Assembly: GCA_011317545.1 (NCBI GenBank)
Contig: WUJK01000003.1
Coordinates: 124,001-188,000, forward strand
DNA: 64,000 nucleotides
DNA from: Coniella vitis
Taxonomy: Eukaryota; Ascomycota; Sordariomycetes; Diaporthales; Schizoparmaceae
Direction: 5' to 3'
This document shows, piece after piece, positions 34,523 to 45,860 of this stretch. The translations under genes and the position numbers were made by a program. The notes under the pieces are model-generated. The model was not told where the DNA came from. It made no database searches and saw only the letters and a program-made list of their open reading frames with translations. The number at the start of each line of letters is the position of its first letter. The stretch's first letter is position 1.

Positions 34523-34523
<1 letters not shown>
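32028..34523 (-). CDS. KEL3: Kel3-like kelch-repeat protein with C-terminal DUF4110, four exons (713 aa)
   Basis: Homologue of yeast Kel3 and human KLHDC4, a cytoplasmic kelch protein of poorly known role. Exons are 34523-33460, 33287-32759, 32682-32428 and 32321-32028; introns are 172, 76 and 106 bp, all with GTGAGT or GTAAGT donors and CTAAT/CTAAC/CTGAC branches. A Lys-rich start (MAKKDKKTADKKAK) precedes a six-bladed galactose-oxidase/kelch propeller (NQLLLFGGEYFNG, YVYLFGGEFSSP, YIVLFGGFQDT, GAVLFGGYSR, GIMFGGV and VLYIYGGTFEKG). Then come an acidic segment in exon 3 and DUF4110 (PFESRRDFFQRTSAEW), ending in a Gly/Ala/Arg tail. The frame is open upstream to 34577 through poly-Lys, but the ATG at 34523 matches the family start. 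Confidence 0.92.
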
Positions 34524-34556
<33 letters not shown>

Positions 34557-35501
34557 TGGTCTTTCCTTTTTGTTCACTTGCTCTTCTGCTTTTTGGGATA
34601 AGTGAGTAAGTTGAAAACTGGTGCTGTTGGAGCAATATGCACAAGATGGTCTGAGTTAAAGAGTGTAGTTGAACCTGGGTGGTGGTGACGTTGAAAACGG
34701 GCCAGTCAAGGTTGAGGGCGGGTGGGGTTGAAAGTGGTCAAAAATCTGAAGCTCATGACAGTGTGAGGCAAAAAAAAAAAAAAAAAAAAAGCACACACAA
34801 CTAAGGGGCCTCTGGATTTGATGCCGTCCTTGACACTCACCCCTAACAGCTTTAATAAAAACGGACAGATGATTTATTCTATAACCTCAAGTTGCACAGA
34901 GCCTGCCACCCCAGGTAGTAGAGTCTTTCTGTAGGAAACACCACTAGCCATTCACTGCAAGAATTGCTGATCGGCACGCGCGAGGCCGTGTGCGAATAGC
35001 AACCTGGCACGGTAATTATACATCCCGACTGAGCCAGTCAGTCTGTTTCTTATTGTACACCGACTGGCATCTTGCTCCAATATCAATAGCTCACAAGAGA
35101 AACATCCCAAACCACCCTTACGTTCATTCATTTGAGCAAATCGTCGTTGCGTTATGCCAGCATGCCAGAACTGTTATCTTTCAAAGGCTCTAACCTGTCG
35201 TGTATATCCAAGCGACTGTTGATATCGTCTGCCAGAGAGAATAAAGTACAAAGTGAAAAGAAGAGAAATCTCGACCCAGGAAGGAAAGAGGTGAGAAAAG
35301 AAAGAGAGAAAAGAAAAAGGGGAAAAGACCGTTATCCAATCCTCGGTCTCCCTTGTTGGCGGACCTGGAGCCAAATCTTCAAAATGGTCCTAAACCCGCC
35401 CTGTGATGGTGCCCATTTGCACTCAATGTCCAACGCCACATATTATTTACCAAAATTCAAATAAAAGTCATCATAACCTTCCTTTCATAGATAAAGCAAG
35501 G

Positions 35502-35537
<36 letters not shown>

Positions 35538-35601
35538 CTCCTTTTCACAGATTGCAGGAAAGAAGAATATTCACAAAGATAATTCCGCATGTCTTTGCGT
35601 G
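34524..35601. other. Intergenic, 1.1 kb with homopolymer tracts
   Basis: Starts with a (TTTTC)n/poly-T tract just upstream of the kelch ATG. A poly-A run of about 20 lies near 34770-34790 and one of about 34 at about 35501-35534. No gene seen. The right half should hold the 3' UTR of the F-box gene. Confidence 0.6.
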
Positions 35602-38600
35602 TTACATAACCACGCATTTCTTGTCTTTCTCCTTTCCAGGCCTTTGTACCCCAGCCTCCGAGTACCCATGATTGCCGCGGTGGTATTGAGGATGCTGCTG
35701 CTGCTGCTGCTGCTGCTGTTCAAATCTCGTCGCTCGTCTACCGCCAGCAGCCACTGGTGCCGCGATGTCTGTCCACACGCTCTGGCTCACCATGTCAAAC
35801 TCGGGCTCCTGCGGTTTCGTCTTTTTAGCCCGCTTGCTCTTGCTCCGCCCCGGCCGCCACCCTTTCATTTTGGCATCGGCAATGTTCTTAGCCGCGCTCC
35901 GTTCGGCACGAGACGGCCGTCGGAAGATGGACGAGCTCCGCGCGGCCGAGTTGTCACTAGGCACCGTCGGTGGCACGGGTGGCGGTTGCAACAAGAAATC
36001 GGGTACAACCTGGCTTTGAGATTGCGCGTAGTAGATGCTCTCTAGCCTCTCGGCCGGCCTCATGATTCCAGGACTCTGTCCGGGGCGTGGATGCTGGGGG
36101 ACGGGAGCAATGATTTGCGTTCCAACAGCAGAGTGCAGACTGGTCGGGGTCGGCGCATCAAAAGCACCCTGGATGCCGGTTGGCGTGCTGATAATCATGG
36201 GCTGATCTGGTGTCTGGCGGCTTTGCTCAAGGACATGGATGCCATGAGCAAGTGGTGATGCCGCAACAAGAGGCAGTTGGCCACTGGTACTGATTTGTGG
36301 GCGCTGGTACAACGAGTGAGCTGTACGAGGACGCCCCGTCTCACGCACGGATGCGTCGTCCATCCGGCTCTGCGACCGACTTTGGGACCGGCTCTGGCTC
36401 CGCGACTCGCTTCGGCTTCGCGACCGCATTCGGGGCAAGTGAAAGCCAGTCGAGATGCGACGAACAAGCGAGGACTGTCGGCTGCTCGACCGACCCTCGA
36501 TTGGAGAAGCCGGCAGCGGAGGTGGAGGATATTGTTGAGCGATAATCTCGGACATGGTCATGCTGGTCGCTGGAGCAGTCAAAGCATGGCCAGTCGCGGG
36601 TCCTTGCGACAAGGCAGGCAGCGGCATAGGCCAAGTCTGGGACTGCAGAATCGGTATTGAATATGAAGTGCCAGCCGTGTGCGGATTCCATGTCGACTCG
36701 GCCGGTGAAGGCTCGACCATGGCGTGCTCGACAGGCCGTAGCTGGGGGACAGGCTGTGCGCTACTGTCGGAGTCCGTTTGAATACGGGGAACCAGAGGAA
36801 TGGAACGCTGAGTACCAGTATAAGGAGTTGTGCTAGCAATCGACGGCGACGGGTTGATAGACTCCCCGCCAGTGGGAGTATGGGACACATCGCTCCCATT
36901 TCCGACCCGGTTCTCTCCAAGCACGCTCTCCTGCAGACGCGGCGTGTCAGGAGGTGACACATTGTAAATATCGTCCTCTACATAGGACGATACCGTCGCG
37001 ATAGAGGGCTGCAGCGGGACATGCGAGGTGGCTGGCATGGCAGTATAGCTCGACAGTCGATGATGCGCGTGCCTCGTGATAGGCGTCCTCACCGTATGAT
37101 CTGGCATATACGTTTGGCGTCGGGCGGATCGGGTGGTGTCCAGCGCTGAGATAGAACTGGTGGGGCCACCAGAAGCGGTGGAAGGGCGGTGCTCCTGAGG
37201 AATAGATGGCACAGGCGGAAGTGGCGGGAGAGGTGGTACAGGAGGAGTGTCCTCATCATGTAGCTGCGATGGCGCCGTGCTTGTTACCGACATCATCGAG
37301 TGACGCAGAAACACGGGCGCCTCCCCTGGATCTTCCCTTTGGTACGGGGGTGGCGGCGGCACCCAGTTGTCTGCATCACTCTCATGCGGGTGCTCGGCTC
37401 GTCCATCTGCCCTGCGGTACTCGATGGGAGCCCCCGTCGCAATGGTTGGGTTGCGTTGTCGGTGGTTTGCAGCTGCGGTGGCTGCACGGCGGAGAGTGGT
37501 GATGGAGCGTGGGCCGGTTTGTGAGTAAGGACCGTCCAAGGCTTCTACTTCTTCGAGAGCGGCATTGGTCTCGATCTCTTCAGTTCCAGCCGACACTGGC
37601 CGCGGGGCGGCGGCTGCTGCTACTGCACCGACACGGCGCGGCAAAAGCGGATCGCCGTCGTTGTCGTCGTCGCCCTCATCCATGTGTCCTACTGGTGTTG
37701 GCCTTGCAGCAATTGTCGCAGCCCTCATCATGGCGCTGCGGTTGCCCCGCCTCTGAGCCACGGTGCGCCTTCTCACAATGGCGACCTCGGTTTCCAAGTC
37801 ACGACGCTCCTCCTCGAGCACTTCGGGTTCTTGCATCCCCACCTCGATGGTGATTTCCGCGACGCAGCCGTCATTGATGCCGTAATCAAAATCGACAAGC
37901 GTCAGCCGGCCTCCATCCTCAAAGTCCATGCCATCGTCGTCCATACTAAGGGGCTTGGCGGGTGTGGCGCCCTTTGCCGTTATCACCAGACGCTCCTTCA
38001 GCGAATGGTCGCCAAAGGAGGCCACCCATTTCAGCGTAGAGACACCGCTGAGCTCTGCAGCCTTGAAGCCTCCCACAAAGGTATTTCGGGTTTTGTCACA
38101 AAGCAGCAGCCACTGTGGGACCCTGCGCTCCCCAGCATCTTGCGTTCTGGGCCGCGACCGCATCGAGGAGCCGCTCACACTGCGGACTACTTCCCCCGCG
38201 CCAGTGCTCATGTCGAGCGAGTTGTTGGAACTGTCCGGGACTGCCTCGAGATCTTCCGGTACACCGTACAGCCACACTTCCTTGCCTTGGAACCCAGCAG
38301 CGACTAGCTCGCCGGTATAGGAAGCCGATGGCAAGGTGCAAGGCAGCAGCTTGGAGGGCGTATTTGATATGGGGCCAGTGAAGTATGTTGTGCCGTTGCG
38401 CAAGTCATCAATGCGCACAGCACGAAATGTCTCGAAGCTACGATCGTAGGTAATCGTCCAGTACGCCTCTTCGTGGCTCGACTCCTGCAGTAAGACGGCA
38501 TGACTACAGTCGCGACTGGAGTTTGGAAACAGAATGGAAGTTGTCCAGAGAGCGCTGATATCCTCATTGGACATTTGGGCGCCGGGATCGTAGTAAGGCG

Positions 38601-39688
38601 CTGTTAGAATCACCGTGTTGGGCTGCGCCGAGTGCACAGTCGTGCCGAGGATTTGCGTTCCGTCCAGAGAAAAAGCCAGAGCATCCACGCCGTCACACTT
38701 TACAGAGCGCCTCTCCGTAGCCAGGGCGCCTGGGTTCAGGGCCTGCACTTCGATGCCACCTTCGTAGGCAGCGGCTAAGACGCTGCCACATGGTGACAGA
38801 GCAATTGCACGGGGGCTGTGGTCGAGGATGATGGACTGGCTATGTTTTGGAGGTGATTGGGTCAAATCGTAGAGATCGACCTGCATCTCGGTCAAGAGCA
38901 CGGCAAGCAAGGAACCATCGTCCTTGATGCATGTGGCAGCGGGCCGCCGGAGGATCTTGAGTTCTCGCTCCACAGTGATGGTGGGCCCGCGGAGGTCCAA
39001 GATGTGGATCCGTGACGAATTGTAGGCAAGCAGATAGTGGCCCTTGGGCGACGAGCTAAAGGCCATGCCATCTCCGCCAGGACACGACGATGAGCTGATG
39101 GAATTAGACACCAGCTTGATCTCGGTATGGTTGGGCCGCAGGTAGGCGTCAAAGAGGTTGCGCTTGACTTCGCGAGCAAACAACTTGCGCAGCTGGGGCA
39201 GCCTTTCCTGCCGCGCATCGGGCGCTTTCTTGTGGCTTGTCGAATAGGAGGGGCATCGCATCAGCTGCGCTGCGTAGAGGAATGCGTGCTGCGAGGCTCT
39301 CCGCCATGTTGAATTGAGCACAATCAAGGAAGCAAAAGCGTTTGGATCAGCGACAAGGAGAATTCTAATTATCGATGGCACAATACAGTGTTAGCCAGTC
39401 TCCCCCAAGCGCACAAGACAATCCGAGAAGAGCTCTCGGAAGGGCTGGCAAGAAAATGGACCATCCTCACTGTTGGATGATTTCTTCGGGCAGATTGTGG
39501 AAGGCCGTTGCTCCGAGATCGTCGTCGTCGAAACTCTGGTCGTCTTCGAAATCCGAGTCGGTCATGATGGGTGGCTTTTCGATGGAAGGCCGCCTGGGGC
39601 TCGCTGCGTTGCCAATAGGAGCGACGGGTTCAATGGCCTCGACAGGCACTACAGCCTGGCCGCCCTCTTGATGCGATGGTTGGGACAT
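35602..39688 (-). CDS. F-box/beta-propeller protein with C-terminal CaaX box, two exons (1326 aa)
   Basis: Exon 1 is 39688-39471 and exon 2 is 39364-35602. The 106-bp intron (GTGAGG...TTAG, branch GGCTAACAC) joins in phase 2 inside the F-box, giving FHNLPEEIIQQILLVADPNA. The F-box (about residues 60-105) suggests an SCF ubiquitin-ligase substrate receptor. A WD-like propeller region follows at about residues 140-570 (AFSSSPKGHYLLAYNSSRIHIL, AIALSPCGSVLAAAYEGGI and ALAFSLDGTQILGT). The second half is disordered: proline runs, an Arg-Ser repeat (RSRSRSESRSQSRSQSRSQ), then poly-Gln encoded by (CTG/CAG)n. The last residues are KDKKCVVM, a good farnesylation (CaaX) motif with adjacent basic residues, so membrane attachment is predicted. 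I do not know a named orthologue. Confidence 0.85.
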
Positions 39689-42600
39689 GGCTTCGCTGTT
39701 GTGGAGGCATCCAGGCCGGTCCAGGAGGTAACAATACTATGTAAAGGGTCGATTTGCTGGGGGCATAAGTCTACGCGGCACGCCCTCAATCCATTCTCGA
39801 TGCAAACTGGCCGTGCTTTAGATTGCCATTCGTTCGGATGGTTTTGGACAGGGAGAAGCGCAATAACCGGCCAGCTAGCTATTCGACGCTTGACTTGTGA
39901 TTCGATTGCAGACGGAGATGCTTGGTCGGGGCTTGCGTGGCCGTTTGTGCAAGCATGTGCTTGCTGGTTCTATGCGCCCGCTGTGGTCGGCCAGAGCTTC
40001 TATGTGGTGACGCTCCTCTTCTTGGGGCGAGGACGGGCGGCGCGACAAAGGAACCGAGCGGCGGTGGACGTTCGGGCTGGTGGAGTGGACTGAAGCCTAG
40101 TAAGAAAAGCGAAAGCAAAGTGGTAAAAGCAAAGCAATGTCAAGCAAAAGAACAGGCGGTCTTGGCTGTGTTCCCATGGCCAATCTCAGTGTCAAGTCGG
40201 AGAGCGTTGGTTGGTGTTCACTGGCAAAGCGGCGCAGCCTAGAGCCCCGAGGCCTTGGAGGGGGGCGGCGTTGCCTCGCTGGGGATACGGACGCGCAGCG
40301 GGGGATGGGAGCGCTGTGCCGCCCTGCAAACTACTGGAGTAAGAGCTACCCCCTCGCAGGCAGGCTGACATGCAGCTAGGCGAGTAGGCGCTGGGCGGGG
40401 GGGCCTTAGCGGCCCGTACTGTAGGCCTGTTGGCCCGCCAAGTTGCCTAGGGGCCGTTGCTCCAGACGGGCACTCACCCCATGGGAAGCTTTCTGCAGCA
40501 CTCAGGGCTCAGGAACAGCTTGCCACGCTGGAAGCCTTCTGTGGGACCTCAGCTTCGGGCCGGGATACGCCCTGCCGACCAATGGCGACTGCCTGTTGCT
40601 CTCATGGCAACCATGCTACGGTTTGATCAGGCTTGTGGCTTGGTGAACTTTACGAACCTTTTGTCCTGCCCTCGTCGCTGTTGTTCAAGCGAATGAAGCA
40701 ATGGTTGAAGGAACATGTCGCCATGATGTTATTTTCCCTGTGATATTGACTCGACGCTTGAAGGCTCCAGGACACACCGTCTCTTGCGATAACACAGTCA
40801 ACGTTACACAGCGCCAGGCTGTCTTTCCAACTGTACAGATGTACTATGTAGCTTGTACTCTGATACTTGAGAGCACCTAGGTGCATCAGCCAAGCACCGG
40901 GGTAATTCGGCGGGTGAACTTTGAGGCCCTAGTGCTCCGGATATCTTCGCAGTACATAGTACATACCACGACACTGCCAAAGAGGGCTCCCGACGGGAAG
41001 GGTTGACAGACTTTTGGGTCTTTGCTCGGGGGATATTGGAAGGAAGCAGGAGGATTTCATGGGGCCCACCCTCCTTGCCCACTTTCGATGCGCAAGCAGC
41101 ACTCAAAGGGCGCCCAACAATTGGATCGACGGCTTCAAAATCAGGCACCTGCGGCTGGGTGAGACGGTACGCGGTACCGGTACTTGTGTACATGGTCCAG
41201 TACCTGAGTGAACGTACTAGGACGGTAGGTAATTCTTCTGCGATATGAAGCAGTCGCATTTCTAGGAATGGGGAATTGATAAATCACAAATCAACACTAA
41301 CCGCAACGACCATATTATCAGCTCGAGTTTCAGAAAGACGCAGCATATGGTGTACTGGCGACCCCAGAATGCCACTGTCGCTGGAATGTAACACTGATAG
41401 TCCGACATTCTCACCAAGTACCCTAAGTACACAGTTGGTAGTAATCGCCTGGCACTCGGATTATTGCATTTCTATTCTTAGCATCTTCCTCTACCATAGT
41501 ACAATGGTACCCCCGGCACCAGCCAGTCAGACTATTGCTTTGTCATCGCCATTCTCTCAATCTCAGCACCAACAACACAATTCCTCCAGACCTCACCTCC
41601 ACCTCATCATTGCAAGACTATCATCTTGTTATATTGCTCAGACCCTCAATCCAAGCCAGTTGGCGCTCTTTTGTCATTTCTGCTTTCTTTGTTCTCCTAT
41701 ACCACCCACTGGCTACAACAAAAGAAGAAACGTTGACAATTCGAGTTGGAATTTTCTTTGAGATGACCGCAAGTAATGCATCCTCGCGCTGTCAACCCAG
41801 CAGCAGAGTGTCACAAACACATAATATAAGCTTCTCCCACACTCTCTGGCATCCTCTACACACTAATCCACATGTTCTCCTCGGTCATCCTCCCGAGGCT
41901 GACATTCAAGTGTTCCTTTGCTGCATGCATCCGGCCGAAGTGCTCAGCCACGTGCTCATCTCTCGCTCGCCTGTACGACCGTTCATTGCTGATACTGCTT
42001 ACTGATGCAGGTGACAAACTGAACTCCAATCCTTCTTAAAGACTATACTATACATAGAGTTCTAGTCGCCCCGATGTTACACGCGTCTCATACATTCATG
42101 TCATTTAGATAAGGGCCTGCTCGTGCGACTCTCAGCCTCCGTCATGTACTTGCGATCCTACATTACTACATTCTTACATATGAGGACGTCATATACGTCC
42201 CTGAAAAGAAGAGAAGAAGAAAGTCCCTCCCGGCTTCGGCATCCTAGCTCGCCTGCAAAACGTTCTGGAAAGATTTCAATATTTGGCGCTAAAGGCTATC
42301 TACCGCTGACGGGAATGAGTCTAACATCGCATCCCCTGTATTGTACGAAAATAACTGCTTCTTGGACGGCGACAGCTGATGGTGCATGCCACACTCGAGC
42401 AATGCCGACATTCACAAAAGGCCTGTTGGACCTTACGTACCGCTAAGATTGATCCTCATACTACGCCAAGTGTCAACATCCAGCCGAACTCCTCATAGGT
42501 CCATGACCGCATTGGGTAAGAATACCGCTCGATCAAGACGTCCTTGTGCAAATGATGCATACAGATTTCCTAAAGAAGGTTCAGACAACCAGGCTTCCTG

Positions 42601-43140
42601 GAATACAGTAGGCGCAAGTCAGATTGGGTATTGAACCCCTTCCCGCGTTGTAGACCATCCAATATTCAACAGGCGTCATACCAAATCCTTGGTATCTTTG
42701 AGTATCGTGTTCCTTTCCTCTGGGGTTTCTTTCCTACTCTTCTCCTTTTACTCTTTCTTTCTCTCCAAGAATCCCACCAATAAGATATCCCATGGATGAA
42801 CCTGCATATCGTAATACCCTCCTGGCTGGAACTCGGCTCTGGGGCATCATTATATCGTTAGCAGGCCGGCTGCTCGTTGCACAAACTACTCTTAGATCTC
42901 ATTTCCTTGTTATGATGTCGTTCCACCCTGCACTGGACTTGCATTAGGCTTTTCTTCCTTGCTCAAGTTGTCTTTGGTCGGTTGGTTTTGAACGTAAACA
43001 AGACCTACCTATAGTAGTGCCCAACAAGGCGAGACATACGATACAGACTGTACTGCCGCTGCAGTCACTTGTCCCAGATGACTTATTGGCCGGATTGGAT
43101 TGAGTATACAAACATCCAAAACTTCATTCTTCCTAACACC
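39689..43140. other. Long intergenic region, 3.5 kb
   Basis: No gene I can support. The left end is the promoter of the F-box gene, with TACTATGTA at 39735-39743, 47 bp before its ATG. Further 9-mer copies lie at 40842-40850 and 40953-40961, and the palindrome GCACCTAGGTGC lies between them at 40873-40884. The plus strand at about 41500-42000 is CT/CA-rich like a leader, with a 156-codon frame that has no recognisable family. It could hold a non-coding RNA; nothing in the sequence proves it. Confidence 0.5.
39735..39743. promoter_or_regulatory. Representative copy of the recurrent 9-mer TACATAGTA (here as TACTATGTA)
   Basis: One of at least 11 exact copies on either strand. The others start at 21441, 22976, 28997, 29859, 40842, 40953, 47966, 50455, 50585 and 53688. 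All are outside called genes. This copy lies 47 bp upstream of the F-box gene's ATG. The core TAC-N3-GTA is an inverted half-site arrangement that could bind a dimeric factor; that is inference. Confidence 0.45.
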
Positions 43141-44413
43141 TTATGCCGCAACACGCACCACAACCTTTCCAAAATGCGAGCCACTATACAAAAAGTTGAA
43201 CGCCTCTGCAGCCTCGTCAAACCCAAAGACACGGTCCACAACGGGCTTGATCCGATGCTGTGCGTAAAAGTCGCACATCTCCTCAAAGCGGTCGCGTGGG
43301 CCGTTGATGATGCCCTTGAGCGTGACCGTCTTCCTGAGCGCCAGCACGTTGATGTTGGTGAGGTCGCCGTTGGGATCATCCGTCTTGCCTGTCACATAGC
43401 CGATGCTGTTGATGAGCCCGCCAAACGAGACGCAGTCGAACGATTTCCGCAGCGTCTTGGCGCCGCCCACCTCGAAGATGATGTCTGCGCCGTGGCCCTG
43501 GGTAATCTCCATGACTGTCTGCTCCCAGTCTGGGTTGCTGCGGTAGTTGATGACATGGTCGGCGCCGAGTTCCGTCGCACGGCTGAGCTTATCATCCGAC
43601 GACGAAGTGACAATGGCTAAGCGTGTTGGCGATTTGGTTAGCGCGTGCGGAGGTTCCTCTCCCAAGATTTGTCCCATCCATGAGGTTGTCCAAAATACGT
43701 ACTCGTTGCGCCGCTCGCCTTTGCAATTTGCAACCCGCTGATACTCACACCACCAGTACCTTGCACCACCACAGTCTCGCCGCTGCCACCAGCCTGGCCC
43801 AAAGGCCGCATGCCGTTGATGGCCATCCACGCAGTCACGGCGGCAATGGGCAGGCACGACGCCTCCTCATCGCTCAGGTACGCGGGGGCCCGGACGATGC
43901 CCGTTGCCGGGAACACGCGGTAGTCCTGCAGCACGCCCTCGAGCGGGAGGCCCATGCCCGACGCCATGTCGTGCGCCGTGATCTGGCCCGTCTGGTGCGA
44001 GGGGATGAAGGTGCTCAGGACCCGGTCGCCCTGCGTCCAGGCTGTGACGTTGGGCCCGACGGCTGCGACCTCGCCGCACATGTCGGAGCAGGGCACGAGG
44101 GGATCGTGGGAATCGCCGTCGACGGTCTTGTGGTGGTTGTAGAGACCCATTACGACTGAGGCGAGGTAATGGTGGTTTTTTTTTTGTTAGTTTTTATTTT
44201 TAGCTAGATTTTTCATCTCTGGGGGCTATGAAGGGAATTGTTTGAAAGAGAGCATGTATACTACTGACCTTCAGTGTCGCGAAAGTTGAGCGACACCGCC
44301 TTGATGCGGACGAGCACCTCGCCGTCTCCAGGCGTGGGAATCGGACTCGAGGTCTGAGAGACCTTGTCCAGGCCATCTTGGCGGCTTTGCCACTGGCGGT
44401 TGGTCTCAGCCAT
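43141..44413 (-). CDS. Zinc-independent MDR oxidoreductase (quinone oxidoreductase-like), three exons (357 aa)
   Basis: Exons are 44413-44269, 44155-43703 and 43616-43141. The introns (GTCAGT...TCAG, 113 bp; GTACGT...TTAG, 86 bp, branch CGCTAACC) join in phase 1 twice, giving FRDTEVVMGLYNHH and ASGATTIVTSSSD. Domain order is GroES-like (PGDGEVLVRIKAVSLNFRD; CSDMCGEVAAVGPNVTAWTQGDRV), then a Rossmann fold with the nucleotide turn GTGGVS near residue 178 and the classical HGADIIFEVGGAKTLRKSFDCV stretch. The zinc-ligand cysteines of alcohol dehydrogenase are missing, so it fits the NAD(P)H-dependent quinone oxidoreductase/enoyl reductase group. The substrate is unknown. It is not closely similar to the MDR gene at 1214. 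Confidence 0.88.
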
Positions 44414-45860
44414 GGTTTCGATTCTTGTAGGAAGAGGAACGATGGACCTGGAGATTGGCGATGAGTTCACATGAGTTTATATAATCAGAAGACAGGTAGT
44501 GAAGAAAGAAAAACAAAAAAAAACACGACATTCTGTAGTCCCAAGGTAGGAAAAACTGTGACGGCTTCATTACTAATTCACATGGCATCGTCGTCGCCGT
44601 CTCCATCGTCCTATAGCACTTGGGATCCACTACTTGCGGGCGGATCCACCTGTCAAAAAAATCAATGAGGTCAGTCCTGCGTCAACTTGTTCTTCTGCCA
44701 GCTTCTAGAATGATTTTGACGGGGACCGCCCCAGGTTCGTCTTGCTGCCAGGTACGCTGATGGTTTGATTGGGCCCTGTGTTGGACCAACGAACTACCGT
44801 GCATGATGAGGTGGATTGTGGTATACTGAATGACCAAAGTGCGTTCTGTGGAGGTCAATGAGGCCATCGCCAGCGCGGAGAGTTTGGTGTAACAACTCAA
44901 AGTTGAATAATACACGAGTTTGGAAATCGAGACCTTCAACAGGTATTTCAGTATACAGTTTAAAAGCTGACTGGCCAGGCATTATTGGTATGATTATCCC
45001 GAGTCTCGCTGGGCGAGCATCGAGGGTTTGGGGCCATCATCTTGTTGCCCTTGATGCAACCATTGTGACAAAGAAAGAGAGATATAGTAAAGATGCCATG
45101 AATAGAAGTATTTGAATGCGGGCTGACCTTAGATGTATGTATGTAGGCTCTGAGGAAGCCCTGCCTCGGCATTGTATGATAAGTCAAAAAAGCGAACGCG
45201 AGCAAATAACAAGTGAATTGGTTATTGCAAGATACCAATGAATACCATATAGTAATACACAGCACCCAGCCTTTACCCTCATCTCGACCAGCTTGGACTT
45301 TTGTCTTCTACTTGCCTTAAACTGTGTCTTATAGTAGACCATTTCAACAGCATCTTTTGTCACCGTGTTCTCCAAAGAGGCTCACCAGCCTGTGATACAG
45401 CAGGATTAGCAATATTCTCTAGGCCATGATACACACAGATGGCATAAAGCAAGAAGAACTCGACAGAGATGTCAGCCCACAAATTGCTGAGGACACAGCC
45501 AGTGATTTCCAAGCTGGCTGTCCGTCGACAAAGTCTGAAAACCCCACCCTCACTCACCTCAACACCACGACATTTGCGGCGAACAGGAGAACAACGACGA
45601 GAATGCCTTCACATCTGTGACTACCTGCAGCAGAGCCCCCAAGCTTGCAATGGCTCCCTTTTTCAAGCTTCCTTTGGGCAGGAACCTGCTGCAGTTTTTC
45701 TTCTCTCTCCTTTCTTCTCTAGCCACGGCTTCTCAAACCGTCTCCTCGTCTGCTCGTCTCCTCCGGAGCTCCCACCGTGCGGGCCTTCGTCCGTCGCCGC
45801 TCCTCCATTCATTCAAGAGTTTCTCACGGCATTTTCCCTCTTTTCCAAATCGCAGTCATC
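44414..45860. other. Intergenic between divergent oxidoreductase and RNA ligase genes
   Basis: 1.4 kb. The last 250 bp before the RNA ligase ATG are strongly CT-rich (leader). An in-between frame with ATG at 45650 (MAPFFKLPLGRNLLQFFFSL) is hydrophobic and Arg-containing, like a targeting peptide, but it is in another frame and ends without joining the ligase by any clear intron. No other gene seen. Confidence 0.5.

Noticed and set aside
33492..34601. 369-codon plus-strand frame
   Set aside because: Shadow of the kelch gene; Arg/Leu-rich composition typical of antisense to GC-rich coding DNA.
34770..35534. Poly-A runs as evidence of retrocopies
   Set aside because: No adjacent intronless gene copy and no target duplication; plain homopolymer tracts.
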